From the NCBI RefSeq assembly GCF_001428305.1, contig NZ_LMRZ01000009.1:1-48282 (forward strand): 48,282 bases of DNA, in the 5' to 3' direction. Positions 16,247 to 24,208 of the stretch are shown piece by piece (the stretch's first letter is position 1; each line of letters opens with the position of its first letter). Source of the DNA: Janibacter sp. Soil728 (GTDB lineage: Bacteria > Actinomycetota > Actinomycetes > Actinomycetales > Dermatophilaceae). A program made the translations under genes and the position numbers. The notes below the pieces were generated by a model, which saw only the letters and a list, made by a program, of their open reading frames with translations, had not been told where the DNA came from and did not search any database.

Positions 16247-16716
16247 GTGGGGTGGGGGTACCCCCGGAGGACGGCGCGCTCGAGGATGCCCAGGGACGCG
16301 CGCAGGGCCTTGTCGTCGATGACAGGGAAGATCCGCTTCCACTTCTCCGCGGCCTGCGACCAGTCGCAGTAGGAGGTGACCCGGGTTCCCGACGGGACGG
16401 CGACGAGCTCGTAGCCGTAGACGTGCCCGATCGGCGGCTTGATGGTGCCGTGGATCGTCCACTCCACCAGGGCATCCGTCTCGAGCCGGGTGAAGACGAC
16501 CTCGACGTCGTAGCGGCCCATCGGCAGGTCTCCGAGGGCCTCCCTGTCCATGTGGACGACGAAGGTGTCGCCCACCTCGCTGGGGGGCTGGCCGTGCGCC
16601 GACTGGAGCATGCCGCTCGAGTCGATGGCCACGTGGCCATCGGGGTCGGTGAGGACGGCGAAGATCGCCTCTGCACCGGCAGGGATGAGGCGGGTGGCCG
16701 AGATGCGTTCGCTCAT
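16234..16716 (-). CDS. SRPBCC/polyketide cyclase-like protein
   Basis: 160 residues in the START/Bet v1-like fold: N-terminal strand RISATRLIPAGAEAIFAVLTD, the loop GRYDVEVVFTRLE, and a long C-terminal helix ending LGILERAV. Such proteins bind hydrophobic ligands in a cytoplasmic cavity; no substrate can be named. The ATG at 16716 is leaderless (TAGGGT, seven bases upstream). It lies antisense to the tad cluster, between tadC and the flp pilin gene, and overlaps the tadC stop. Confidence 0.8.
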   Translation of the reverse strand: MSERISATRLIPAGAEAIFAVLTDPDGHVAIDSSGMLQSAHGQPPSEVGDTFVVHMDREALGDLPMGRYDVEVVFTRLETDALVEWTIHGTIKPPIGHVYGYELVAVPSGTRVTSYCDWSQAAEKWKRIFPVIDDKALRASLGILERAVLRGYPHPTQES

Positions 16717-16723
16717 GCACCGG

Positions 16724-16729
16724 ACCCTA
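16724..16729 (-). promoter_or_regulatory. -10 element of leaderless SRPBCC transcript
   Basis: Minus-strand TAGGGT, seven bases before the ATG at 16716; no ribosome-binding site is visible. This decides the start against the much longer upstream open frame. Confidence 0.6.
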
Positions 16730-16866
16730 CGACCAGCCGTCCACATCCGACGAGGGTTGGGGCCTCTCGTGCACAGCCAGCCGAGGGACCTGTCGAGGGT
16801 GGGTGCCAGCGCCAAGGCTGGATCCACTGCGGCACATCGGGTGCCGCCCAAGGGGAGGAGCTTCCC

Positions 16867-17058
16867 ATGAAGAGGTCCATCGTCCGGTGGGGTCATCGGG
16901 CTCGGTTGTCGTGCGAGGCGGGGATGACCACCGCGGAGTACGCGGTCGGCACCCTGGCAGCGTGCACCTTCGCGATCGTCCTGCTGGCAGTCGTGAAGTC
17001 GGGGACGATCGAGACGGGCCTGTCGGGTGTCATCCTCGAGGCGCTCGGCATCCGCTAG
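16867..17058 (+). CDS. Flp-type pilin, DUF4244 family
   Basis: 63 residues. A basic N-terminal leader of about 19 residues ends in EAG, followed by MTTAEYAVGTLAA: the prepilin peptidase site G|MTTAE with Glu at +5, then one hydrophobic helix. This is the class-III (Flp) prepilin pattern of the actinobacterial DUF4244 family and should be the major pilus subunit. Strong ribosome site GGAGGAG upstream of ATG 16867. The 150-bp gap before it shows no convincing promoter. Confidence 0.9.
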   Translation: MKRSIVRWGHRARLSCEAGMTTAEYAVGTLAACTFAIVLLAVVKSGTIETGLSGVILEALGIR

Positions 17059-17410
17059 GGCCGACGGCGATGCGGGGATGGTGACGGCCGAGCTGGCCCT
17101 CACCTTCCCCGCGGTCGTCGTCGTCCTCGTCCTGTGCCTGTCAGCACTGTCGTGGGGAGTCGACCACGTGCGGTGCGTCGATGCAGCCAGGGTCGCGGTC
17201 CGGGAGCTGGCCCGAGGGGAGTCGGCTGCGCAGGCGATCGATCGAGCGCGGCGCACTGCGCCGCAGGGCGCGGGGTTCGAGACCAGTCGCAGCGGTCACG
17301 ACGTGAGCGTGACGGTGTCGAGCCCGGCTCCGCCGGCGCTGTCCTTCACTGCCGCGGAGACCTCGTGCTCGTCCACGGCCAGGATGGAGTCGATCGATGC
17401 GGCATCGTGA
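17027..17410 (+). CDS. TadE-like pseudopilin
   Basis: Up to 127 residues. The motif G|MVTAELALTF matches a class-III prepilin peptidase site (Gly at -1, Glu at +5) followed by a hydrophobic helix. Because the Gly must be translated, the GTG at 17027 inside the pilin gene is preferred over ATG 17078, which would begin exactly at the cleavage point; this is inference. The C-terminal part is a small exported domain with one Cys. Overlaps the pilin gene by 32 bases and the next gene by 14. Confidence 0.82.
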   Translation: MSSSRRSASARADGDAGMVTAELALTFPAVVVVLVLCLSALSWGVDHVRCVDAARVAVRELARGESAAQAIDRARRTAPQGAGFETSRSGHDVSVTVSSPAPPALSFTAAETSCSSTARMESIDAAS

Positions 17411-17768
17411 GCTGTGGGACGAGCGCGGTTCGTCCACGGTGCTGGCCGTGGGTCTCATCGTCGCCATGCTCAGCGTGACCTTGGCGGCGTCGGCCGTCCT
17501 CAGCGCCGTGCGGTCGGCCCACGTCGCCCGCTCGGCAGCCGACCTGGCCGCGCTGGCGGCGGCGATCCAGCTCCAGGAGTCACCTGACCCACGCGGCGCG
17601 TGCGGGGAGGCCGCACGGGTCGCCACCCGCCACGATGCCCGGGTGCTCTCCTGCGACGTCGGTACCTCGGGAGTCGTCACGGTCACCGTCGCGACGTCGA
17701 TCCCCCTGCGTCTGGCGGGCGTGGGACCCGATCACGCCGAGGGCAGGGCTCGCGCCGGTCCTGGTTGA
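17397..17768 (+). CDS. TadE/TadG-like protein of the helicase/secretion neighbourhood (Rv3654c-like)
   Basis: 123 residues: short basic N-terminus, DERGSSTVLAVGLI with a prepilin-like hydrophobic helix, then the segment ARSAADLAALAAA typical of TadG-like proteins, and an exported domain with two cysteines (GAC, LSC) that could pair. It matches the family always found between tad genes and a DUF1998 helicase in actinobacteria. Start ATG 17397 overlaps the TadE-like stop. Last gene of the pilus locus; no prepilin peptidase or secretin is present in the window. Confidence 0.85.
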   Translation: MRHRELWDERGSSTVLAVGLIVAMLSVTLAASAVLSAVRSAHVARSAADLAALAAAIQLQESPDPRGACGEAARVATRHDARVLSCDVGTSGVVTVTVATSIPLRLAGVGPDHAEGRARAGPG

Positions 17769-17783
17769 ACCGACCATGCGGAC

Positions 17784-18512
17784 TCAGCGCAGCCGGTGCG
17801 GGCGGCTGTCGACGACGTGGGAGGCCGCGGTCTCCATGCTGATCTGCTCGTCCACGGCGATGCGGGCCAGCGTCTCCCATGCCTGCTGACCACCGATCGC
17901 GTACCGCTCCATCAGGATGCCCTCCGCGTGGCCGATCATCACCTTGTCGGCCAGCGCCGAGTGGGCATCCTGCAGGTCCCGCTGCCCGGCCAGGGCGATC
18001 GACACGTGCGCGGCGAGGGCGAACCCCATGGTGGCGTCGGTCTGGGTGAAGGCCGAGGTCCGGTCACCGTAGAGGTTCAGCGCGCCCAGGTTGTCGCGGC
18101 TGGTGAAGAGCTGGAAGCACAGCATCGACCGGATGCCGAGCTCGTCGGCCGCGAGCGGACCCCACGTGCTCCAGCGTGACTCGGTGGTCAGGTCGCTGCT
18201 GTGCACGGTCTCCTCGGTCCAGATGGCATCGAGGCAGGGACCCTCCTGCAGTCGGTACTGAAGGTCATCCCCTCGCCGGGCGATCTCATCGGTGAAGGCG
18301 GGGGTGTCGATCCGGTGGCTGCGGTGCACCAGCGACACGCACGCGTGGTCGCACCCGGAGAAGAGCTCCACTGCAGCCTCGACAGCCCGGTGCAGCGTGT
18401 CCTGCACGCCGTGCTCGGCGTGCAGCCGCTGCACCACGGCGTCGAAGCGGTCATCGGCCTGCCGGCCGACGTTGCTGCGTGGGTCGTCCGACGGACCTGT
18501 CACGAGTCGCAC
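17784..18512 (-). CDS. GAF-ANTAR regulator 1
   Basis: About 242 residues: GAF sensor domain (about 35-170; LQEGPCLDAIW is a typical GAF strand-loop) and a C-terminal ANTAR RNA-binding domain (about 180-235; LADKVMIGHAEGILMERY). ANTAR proteins act as transcription antiterminators by binding paired hexaloop hairpins. GTG 18512 is seven bases after the stop of GAF-ANTAR 2. Last gene of the minus-strand run that begins with the helicase. Confidence 0.88.
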   Translation of the reverse strand: MRLVTGPSDDPRSNVGRQADDRFDAVVQRLHAEHGVQDTLHRAVEAAVELFSGCDHACVSLVHRSHRIDTPAFTDEIARRGDDLQYRLQEGPCLDAIWTEETVHSSDLTTESRWSTWGPLAADELGIRSMLCFQLFTSRDNLGALNLYGDRTSAFTQTDATMGFALAAHVSIALAGQRDLQDAHSALADKVMIGHAEGILMERYAIGGQQAWETLARIAVDEQISMETAASHVVDSRPHRLR

Positions 18513-18519
18513 GCACCTG

Positions 18520-19230
18520 TCACGACGGGCGGCCGGCTCGCCGGGCCTGCGCGATGACCTGCTCGGCGAGGCTGGTCACGCTGATCCCCGCGGACGCGGA
18601 GCGGTCCACAAGGGCGCGGTAGGCGGTGGCCAGGTCGATGCCCTCGGTGTGGGCGAGGACGCCCTTGGCCTGCTCGACGACGATTCGCTCGCGCAGTGCG
18701 GCCTCGGACCGCTCGTACACCTCGGCCAGGCTCACGGAGGGCACCTGCACCAGTGCCAGGGTGGCCACGTCGGCGAATGCGACCGCCCACTCGGCCTCGC
18801 TCCTGGACAACGGGACGGCCCGGGACCTGAAGATGTTCAGACCGCCGAGGGACTCACCACGCCAGAGCAGTGGCTGGGCGTGCGCCGTGACGAACCCGGC
18901 CTCGACGATGGAACCGCCGACCGAGGGCCAGCGCGAGCGCAGGTCCTCGCTCCCGACGGCGGTGATCACCTGACCGCTGTGGATGCTCTCGATGCAGGGA
19001 CCGTCGGCCTGCTCCACCTGGAAGATCTCCAGCTCGGCTGCACGGTGGGACGTGGCCGCGAGCAGCTCCAGGTCCTCGACGCCGGTGGTCACCACCAGAC
19101 CGACCGCGTCCGCGGCGACCGCCCGGGCACAGTCGTCCACCAGGCGGGTGAGCACGTCCAGCGTGTCGTGATCGGCGACCAGCGCCGAGGTGGCGTCGGC
19201 CAACGACTGGGAGGCAGTGCGCGAGGTCAT
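18520..19230 (-). CDS. GAF-ANTAR regulator 2
   Basis: 236 residues: GAF domain (about 25-165; VEQADGPCIESIHSG) and C-terminal ANTAR (about 175-230; LRERIVVEQAKGVLAHTEG). Start ATG 19230 overlaps the stop of GAF-ANTAR 3 by four bases (ATGA), so translation is coupled. Second of three adjacent paralogs with the same architecture but low mutual similarity in the GAF part, suggesting different signals. Confidence 0.88.
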   Translation of the reverse strand: MTSRTASQSLADATSALVADHDTLDVLTRLVDDCARAVAADAVGLVVTTGVEDLELLAATSHRAAELEIFQVEQADGPCIESIHSGQVITAVGSEDLRSRWPSVGGSIVEAGFVTAHAQPLLWRGESLGGLNIFRSRAVPLSRSEAEWAVAFADVATLALVQVPSVSLAEVYERSEAALRERIVVEQAKGVLAHTEGIDLATAYRALVDRSASAGISVTSLAEQVIAQARRAGRPS

Positions 19231-19943
19231 TCGTCCTCATTTCCGGGGATGTCGATCTGGCTGAAGTCGAGCTCTCGGCTGAGCACGCGTTGGGCGATCA
19301 CCATCAGGGCGACCCCTTCGGTGTGGGCGTGGGCCCGCAGCAGGGCCAGTGCGTCATCGGGGCCTACGCCGAGCTGAGCGATCACCATGCCGGTCGCCTG
19401 GTGGATCGGTGCGCGGCTCGCCCACGCCCCACCCTGGACTCCGCTGTCCCACGCGGGGTCCCGCAGCAGCGCGGCGCCAACCGCGTCGGCAAGGTACTGC
19501 GCCCGCCGACGGTCGATGGCGGCGGAGGGGTCCTGGCCGCTCTGGTGGACGGTGACGACACCCATCATCCGTCCGCCGGGCCGCATCGGCAGCACGAGGA
19601 TCCGCATGGGCCCCAGCTCGCTGCGCGCGGCCTGGGCCAGCACGGGCCACCGGGACCGGCTCTCGAGGTCCCCCTCGATCGGCGTGCCCTCGCGGTAGAC
19701 ATCGGCCGCCGGACCCTCACCGATGACGTCCTGCAGCTGCATGAGTCGGGCCGACGCGTCGTCAGCCGTCGCCACCGTCAGCCGGTCCTGCTCGTCGAAC
19801 CCCACGGTCAGGGCCGCCCCGTCCGCGTGCAGGATCTCGGCGCAGGCGGACGCGAGGCGCTGGACCAGCGGGGCATCGGCCCGCTCGCTGGCCAGGGCCC
19901 TGGCCAGCTGGGAGAGCACCACAGCCCGGTCGTCGTCCATCAC
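19227..19943 (-). CDS. GAF-ANTAR regulator 3
   Basis: 238 residues: GAF domain (about 20-170; LQDVIGEGPAADVYREG) and C-terminal ANTAR-like domain (about 180-225; IHQATGMVIAQLGV), the most divergent of the three. Starts at GTG 19943 or ATG 19940. A -10-like CATGAT six bases before the ATG could give an internal leaderless promoter, but the stop of the upstream membrane-protein gene is only four bases away, so read-through is likely. Confidence 0.85.
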   Translation of the reverse strand: MMDDDRAVVLSQLARALASERADAPLVQRLASACAEILHADGAALTVGFDEQDRLTVATADDASARLMQLQDVIGEGPAADVYREGTPIEGDLESRSRWPVLAQAARSELGPMRILVLPMRPGGRMMGVVTVHQSGQDPSAAIDRRRAQYLADAVGAALLRDPAWDSGVQGGAWASRAPIHQATGMVIAQLGVGPDDALALLRAHAHTEGVALMVIAQRVLSRELDFSQIDIPGNEDE

Positions 19944-19947
19944 ATGA

Positions 19948-20451
19948 TCATGCCGTGCTGTCGGGACGTCTCACCGTGCCCGTGGAGTCCTGGGGGACGG
20001 GTCGGGTCGCATCGTCGCGCGTCCCGGTCTGCAGGGGCCGGGTCCGAAGGGACGGGTCATGGCGCTCGGCGGCCTCGGCCCGCTCGCGGGCGATCTCGGT
20101 GGACGTGCGCTGGTCCTCGAGCTCGCGCTCACGCTGCGCGATGTCTTCCTGGTGCTCCGCCTCGAGACGGGCCTGGCGCTCGCGGGACTCGGCTGCCTGC
20201 TCCTTGCGCAGTCGGCGCTGCTTCGCCTTGCGGGTCAGCGCCGCCTTGATGAGGACCAGACCCAGCCACAGCAGGAGCATCGTCAGCATGCCGACGACCA
20301 CCAGGGTCAGCGGGTTGAGGTTGATCGTCACGGTGTCCAGGAGTCGGATGTCGACGTCCTGCCCGGAGACCTCGGGCGCGGAGGTGCCCATGAGCAGCGC
20401 GGCTCCGAGAGCGAGGGCGAGGAGCACGAGGATGAGGCCGAGGATGACCAT
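19948..20451 (-). CDS. membrane protein with C-terminal charged coiled coil
   Basis: 167 residues: two N-terminal membrane helices (1-22 and about 47-70) and, from residue 72 to 130, a highly charged Glu/Arg/Gln-rich helix likely to form a coiled coil, then a disordered tail. The pattern resembles LapA-like envelope proteins, but no family can be named with confidence. ATG 20451 follows GGAAGG, 19 bases downstream of the helicase stop, and its own stop is four bases before GAF-ANTAR 3, so it probably belongs to the helicase-led operon. Confidence 0.75.
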   Translation of the reverse strand: MVILGLILVLLALALGAALLMGTSAPEVSGQDVDIRLLDTVTINLNPLTLVVVGMLTMLLLWLGLVLIKAALTRKAKQRRLRKEQAAESRERQARLEAEHQEDIAQRERELEDQRTSTEIARERAEAAERHDPSLRTRPLQTGTRDDATRPVPQDSTGTVRRPDSTA

Positions 20452-20470
20452 GACAAACCTTCCGGGTACG

Positions 20471-22795
20471 TCAGCCGGCGGTCGCCGACGGAGCTTCTCC
20501 GCTCACTGTATGACCGAGAGAGTCCAGCAGCAGGTCAAGCAGCGCAACGGCGCCCGGCGCGTCGAGCGGTTCGTTGCCGTTGCCACACTTGGGGGACACC
20601 ACGCAGGCCGGGCAGCCGCTGCGTGCGCAGCCGCAGGACGCGATCGTCTCGCGGGTCATCGCCAGCCACTGGCGGATCCGCTCGTGCGCGCGAGCAGCAA
20701 ATCCTGCGCCCCCGGGGTGCCCGTCGTAGACCATGATCGTGGGGAGTCCCGTCTGCGGGTGCAGGTCCGTCGAGACGCCACCGATGTCCCACCGGTCGCA
20801 GGTCGCCAGCAGGGGCAGCATGCCGATCGCGGCGTGCTCGGCAGCATGGGCGGCACCCGGGATGGCGGCCTCGAAGACCCCTGCCGCAGCCAGGGACTCA
20901 GGCGTCATCGTCCACCAGACGGCGCGCGTCGACAGGGTCCGCTCGGGCAGATCGAGGTCGTGCCGGCCGATGACCTCGCCGCTCGGCAGGCGTCGAAGGA
21001 ATCCCGTCACCTGACGTCGCACGTCGACGCGACCGAAGGAGACCCGCACCGGGCCGTGGTCGATGCCCGACTCCTCCGCGACGATGTCGAAGGAGGAGAC
21101 CGACTGGGCGTGCGTCGACCAGCCCGGGTCTCCCTGGGTCACGGTCGCCGTCGACTGCTCCAGGTCGAGGTCGGTGACGACGAAGGTGCGTCCTTGGTGC
21201 ACGTGCACCGCGCCCGTGTGAACCTGGGCGTGCGCCGAGCCCTCGTCGATCGTCCCCAGGACGCGACCGGACCTCCCTTCGACGATGCTCACCACGTCAC
21301 CGATGCCGCGAAGGGAGACGTGCTCACCGGGTCGGTCCGGTCGGGTCCAGAACCACCCGCCCGGCCTGGACCGGAGGATCCCGCGCGCCACCAGGACCTC
21401 GAGGACTCCCGCGAGGCCGTCGCCGAACCACTGGGTGTCGTCCATCGTCACCGGGATCTCGGCCGCCGCGCACGCCACGTGCGGGACGAGGACGTGGATG
21501 TTGCGTGGGTCGAGCACGCTCGTCTCGACCGGAGCCTCGAAGATGGCCTCCGGGTGCTCGACCACCCACGTGTCGAGAGGGTCATCGGCGGCGAGCAGCA
21601 CTGCGAGAGCGTCTTGCCCGTCACGACCGGCGCGCCCCGCCTGTTGCCAGACCGACGCCAGTCGACCCGGCCACCCCGCCATGAGCACGACGTCCAGACC
21701 GGCGATGTCGATGCCCAGCTCGAGGGCATTGGTCGCCGCGAGGCCGAGCAGGTCGCGATCACGCAGGCGCCGCTCGATGATGCGCCGCTCCTCCGGCAGG
21801 TACCCGCCGCGATAGGCCGCGATCCTCCCTTCGTCCACGATGCTCACCTGCCGTGACGCGGAGGAGGCCAGCGCCTCGACCCCGGCCCGGGAGCGGGCGA
21901 AGGCGAGCGTCTGCACATCGCGCCCCACGAGCTGAGCCATGAGCTCGGCGGCCTCGGTCGTGGGGGAGCGGCGGCTCCCTTCGTCATCCTCCGGGGGCTG
22001 CCACAGGGCAAAGGTGAGCGCGCCGCGCGGGGACCCGTCATGGGTCACTGCGAGCACGTCGTCGCCGATGAGCCGCGAGGCGTGGCCGCCGGGGTCGCCG
22101 ACGGTCGCCGAGGCGAGGACGAAGACCGGGTCGGCCCCGTAGCGCCGCGCCACCCGCCGCAGCCGGCGCAGAAGAAGTGCGACGTGCGAGCCGAAGACTC
22201 CCCGGTAGACATGGCACTCGTCGATGACGACATAGCGCAGCCGCCGCAGCACGTGCGCCCAGTGCTCGTGCCCGGGCAGCAGGGAGTGGTGGATGAGATC
22301 GGGGTTGGTGAGGATCACGTCGGCGTGGTCGCGGATCCAGCGCCGCTCATCCGTCGGGGTGTCCCCGTCGTAGGTCGCCGCCCTGATACCCGGCACCGCC
22401 CACGACTGGATGCGGGCCAGCTGGTCGGCCGCCAGCGCCTTGGTCGGCGAGAGGTAGAGAGCGGTCGCGCCGCGCCCGTTGGCCGCCGACCTCCCGTCGA
22501 GCACCGCGGTGAGCGAAGGGAGGAGGTAGCCCAGCGACTTGCCGGAGGCCGTGCCCGTGGAGAGCACCACGTGCTGCCCGTCGTGGGCCGCCTGCGCGGC
22601 CTGCTCCTGGTGCGACCACAGCCGGTCGATGCCCGCCCCGGCCAGCGCCTGACGCAGTGGAGGCGCCACCCAGTCCGGGAGCTCGGCGTGCTCCGCGAGG
22701 CGTGCCGGGATGTGCTCCACGTGGCGCACCCGGTCCTCGCGACCGGCCGACAGGGCGGCGAGCAACTCGGGAGCCTGCGGACGTGGGTGGGACAT
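20471..22795 (-). CDS. mrfA: DUF1998 superfamily 2 helicase (MrfA/SftH type)
   Basis: 774 residues. SF2 core: motif I STGTASGKS (Lys86), DECH box in VVIDECHVYRG, motif III LASAT, and motif VI QQAGRAGRDG. The C-terminal DUF1998 region ends with clustered cysteines CGCARSGCPAC and PKC, expected to bind metal. Homologs include Bacillus subtilis MrfA (mitomycin-lesion repair) and mycobacterial SftH, 3'-5' DNA translocases/helicases. Always seen beside the tad/TadE-like genes in actinobacteria, but it is more likely a DNA-repair enzyme than a pilus part. ATG 22795 is leaderless (TACCGT, seven bases upstream), and its -10 overlaps that of the divergent STAS gene. Confidence 0.93.
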   Translation of the reverse strand: MSHPRPQAPELLAALSAGREDRVRHVEHIPARLAEHAELPDWVAPPLRQALAGAGIDRLWSHQEQAAQAAHDGQHVVLSTGTASGKSLGYLLPSLTAVLDGRSAANGRGATALYLSPTKALAADQLARIQSWAVPGIRAATYDGDTPTDERRWIRDHADVILTNPDLIHHSLLPGHEHWAHVLRRLRYVVIDECHVYRGVFGSHVALLLRRLRRVARRYGADPVFVLASATVGDPGGHASRLIGDDVLAVTHDGSPRGALTFALWQPPEDDEGSRRSPTTEAAELMAQLVGRDVQTLAFARSRAGVEALASSASRQVSIVDEGRIAAYRGGYLPEERRIIERRLRDRDLLGLAATNALELGIDIAGLDVVLMAGWPGRLASVWQQAGRAGRDGQDALAVLLAADDPLDTWVVEHPEAIFEAPVETSVLDPRNIHVLVPHVACAAAEIPVTMDDTQWFGDGLAGVLEVLVARGILRSRPGGWFWTRPDRPGEHVSLRGIGDVVSIVEGRSGRVLGTIDEGSAHAQVHTGAVHVHQGRTFVVTDLDLEQSTATVTQGDPGWSTHAQSVSSFDIVAEESGIDHGPVRVSFGRVDVRRQVTGFLRRLPSGEVIGRHDLDLPERTLSTRAVWWTMTPESLAAAGVFEAAIPGAAHAAEHAAIGMLPLLATCDRWDIGGVSTDLHPQTGLPTIMVYDGHPGGAGFAARAHERIRQWLAMTRETIASCGCARSGCPACVVSPKCGNGNEPLDAPGAVALLDLLLDSLGHTVSGEAPSATAG

Positions 22796-22801
22796 GTGAT
22801 C

Positions 22802-22808
22802 TACGGTA
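22802..22808. promoter_or_regulatory. symmetrical bidirectional -10 element, TACGGTA
   Basis: The 7-mer TACGGTA contains TACGGT on the plus strand (six bases before STAS ATG 22814) and TACCGT on the minus strand (seven bases before helicase ATG 22795). The 18-bp intergenic space is thus one shared -10 region giving leaderless transcripts both ways, matching the TANNNTA symmetry described for divergent bacterial promoters. Confidence 0.7.
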
Positions 22809-22813
22809 GGCGG

Positions 22814-23167
22814 ATGCCGATCTCCGTCACGACCAGCGAGGCCGGAGAGGTCAACATCGTCCACGTCAGTGGTGAGATCGATGTGACCTCTGCCGCCGTG
22901 CTGCGGGATGCCCTCGAGGCGCTCATCGCCGATGGACGCCGCCGCCTGACCCTCGACCTCGGTGGAGTCACCTTCATGGACTCCACCGGTCTGGGCATCG
23001 TCGTCGGCCGACTGAAGAAGCTGACCCGCCACGGCGGGACGCTGACCGTCGTCGTCTCCCACGAGCGGGTGCTGCGCGTCTTCAACATCACCGGGCTCGA
23101 CCGGCTCATCGACATCCACCCCGACCTCGAGGGTGCCGTCCGGGCGGCCGGAGCCGTCAGCGCCTGA
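22814..23167 (+). CDS. anti-sigma factor antagonist (STAS domain)
   Basis: 117 residues, a single STAS domain of the SpoIIAA/RsbV type. The phosphorylatable serine is Ser57 in FMDSTGLGIV. Such proteins, when unphosphorylated, bind an anti-sigma kinase and release an alternative sigma factor. No kinase or phosphatase partner is adjacent. Leaderless ATG with -10 TACGGT. The 72-bp gap to the next gene contains only its ribosome site. Confidence 0.92.
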   Translation: MPISVTTSEAGEVNIVHVSGEIDVTSAAVLRDALEALIADGRRRLTLDLGGVTFMDSTGLGIVVGRLKKLTRHGGTLTVVVSHERVLRVFNITGLDRLIDIHPDLEGAVRAAGAVSA

Positions 23168-23239
23168 CGCAACCCATCGTCCACGTCGCGCGTCTGGATC
23201 TCACAACACCAAGGTCGACGACGAGGAGGGACGGTTGAC

Positions 23240-24208
23240 GTGAAGGACAGAGTTGTCGTTCTCAGCCGAGCCGGGGAGAGGTCCATCCCCGGGGAGCACA
23301 TCGAGCGCATCCGCGAGCGGGCGGACACGGTCTTCGTCGTGCGAAGGGAGGCCCCGACGCCCGCTGAGGCCGTCGAGCTGCTGCGCGGCGCGACCGTCCT
23401 CGCCACGACCAATGTCACGCTGCCGCTGCTGGACGACGCCCTGCTCGCGCGGCTGCCGCGCCTGCGCTCGATCGTCCTCTACGCCACCGGGTACGAGCAC
23501 GTCGACGTCGACCTGCTGGAGCGGCACGGTGTGCTGCTCCAGACCCTGCCGACGTACGCGACCACGGCTGTCGCCGAGCACGCGCTGGCGCTCATGCTCA
23601 GCCTCGCGACCCGCGCCCACCTGGCCAACGACAAGGCCCGCGGACAGGCCCACCCAAGGACCTCGTTGCGCGGCGTCGAGCTGGGCGGACGCACCCTCGG
23701 CATCATCGGCGTCGGGCGGATCGGCACCCACCTCGCCCGGATCGGCGGCGGCCTGGGCATGCGCGTCCTGGGCAGCGACACGGATCGGTGTGCCGCCGCG
23801 GCAGCCGCCGAGCGCGGGATGGAGATGGCATCGACCGACGAGGTCATCGCCCGTGCCGACGTGGTCGCACTGTGTGCCTCGACCGACCGTCACGAGCCGA
23901 TGATCATCGACGCCGAGCGGGTACGCGCCCTCGACGAGGGGGCCTTCCTCGTCAACATCGGACGCCCCGGGCTCGTCGACACCCACGCCGTCGTCGACGC
24001 CCTGCGCGCCGGCCGGCTGCGCGGCTACGCCGTCGACGACATCGTGCTGGACCCCGTGGCGCACAGCGACCTCATCAGCGAGGGCCGGGTGCTGCAGACC
24101 GCGCACAGCGCCTGGTGGCGTGACGAGGTGCTCGAGCGAGGCGCGGACCTCTTCGGGCTGGCCGTGCTCGAGTCCCTCGACCTCGCCGCGAAGGGGCGCG
24201 TCGCGTGA
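23240..24208 (+). CDS. D-isomer 2-hydroxyacid dehydrogenase-like protein
   Basis: 322 residues with the two-domain layout of NAD-dependent D-2-hydroxyacid dehydrogenases. The dinucleotide-binding GIIGVGRIG lies near residue 155; the catalytic Arg is retained in VNIGRPG and the catalytic His in TAHSAWW. The usual catalytic Glu of the ALDVFE loop is replaced (VDDIVLD), so activity or specificity may differ from the family norm. GTG start after GAGGAGGG. Its stop overlaps the start of the following membrane-protein gene. Confidence 0.8.
   Translation: MKDRVVVLSRAGERSIPGEHIERIRERADTVFVVRREAPTPAEAVELLRGATVLATTNVTLPLLDDALLARLPRLRSIVLYATGYEHVDVDLLERHGVLLQTLPTYATTAVAEHALALMLSLATRAHLANDKARGQAHPRTSLRGVELGGRTLGIIGVGRIGTHLARIGGGLGMRVLGSDTDRCAAAAAAERGMEMASTDEVIARADVVALCASTDRHEPMIIDAERVRALDEGAFLVNIGRPGLVDTHAVVDALRAGRLRGYAVDDIVLDPVAHSDLISEGRVLQTAHSAWWRDEVLERGADLFGLAVLESLDLAAKGRVA

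Noticed and set aside
17078..17410. ATG 17078 as start of the TadE-like gene
   Set aside because: It would begin exactly after the glycine needed for prepilin peptidase cleavage (G|MVTAE), leaving no leader. The GTG at 17027 supplies one, although it overlaps the pilin gene.
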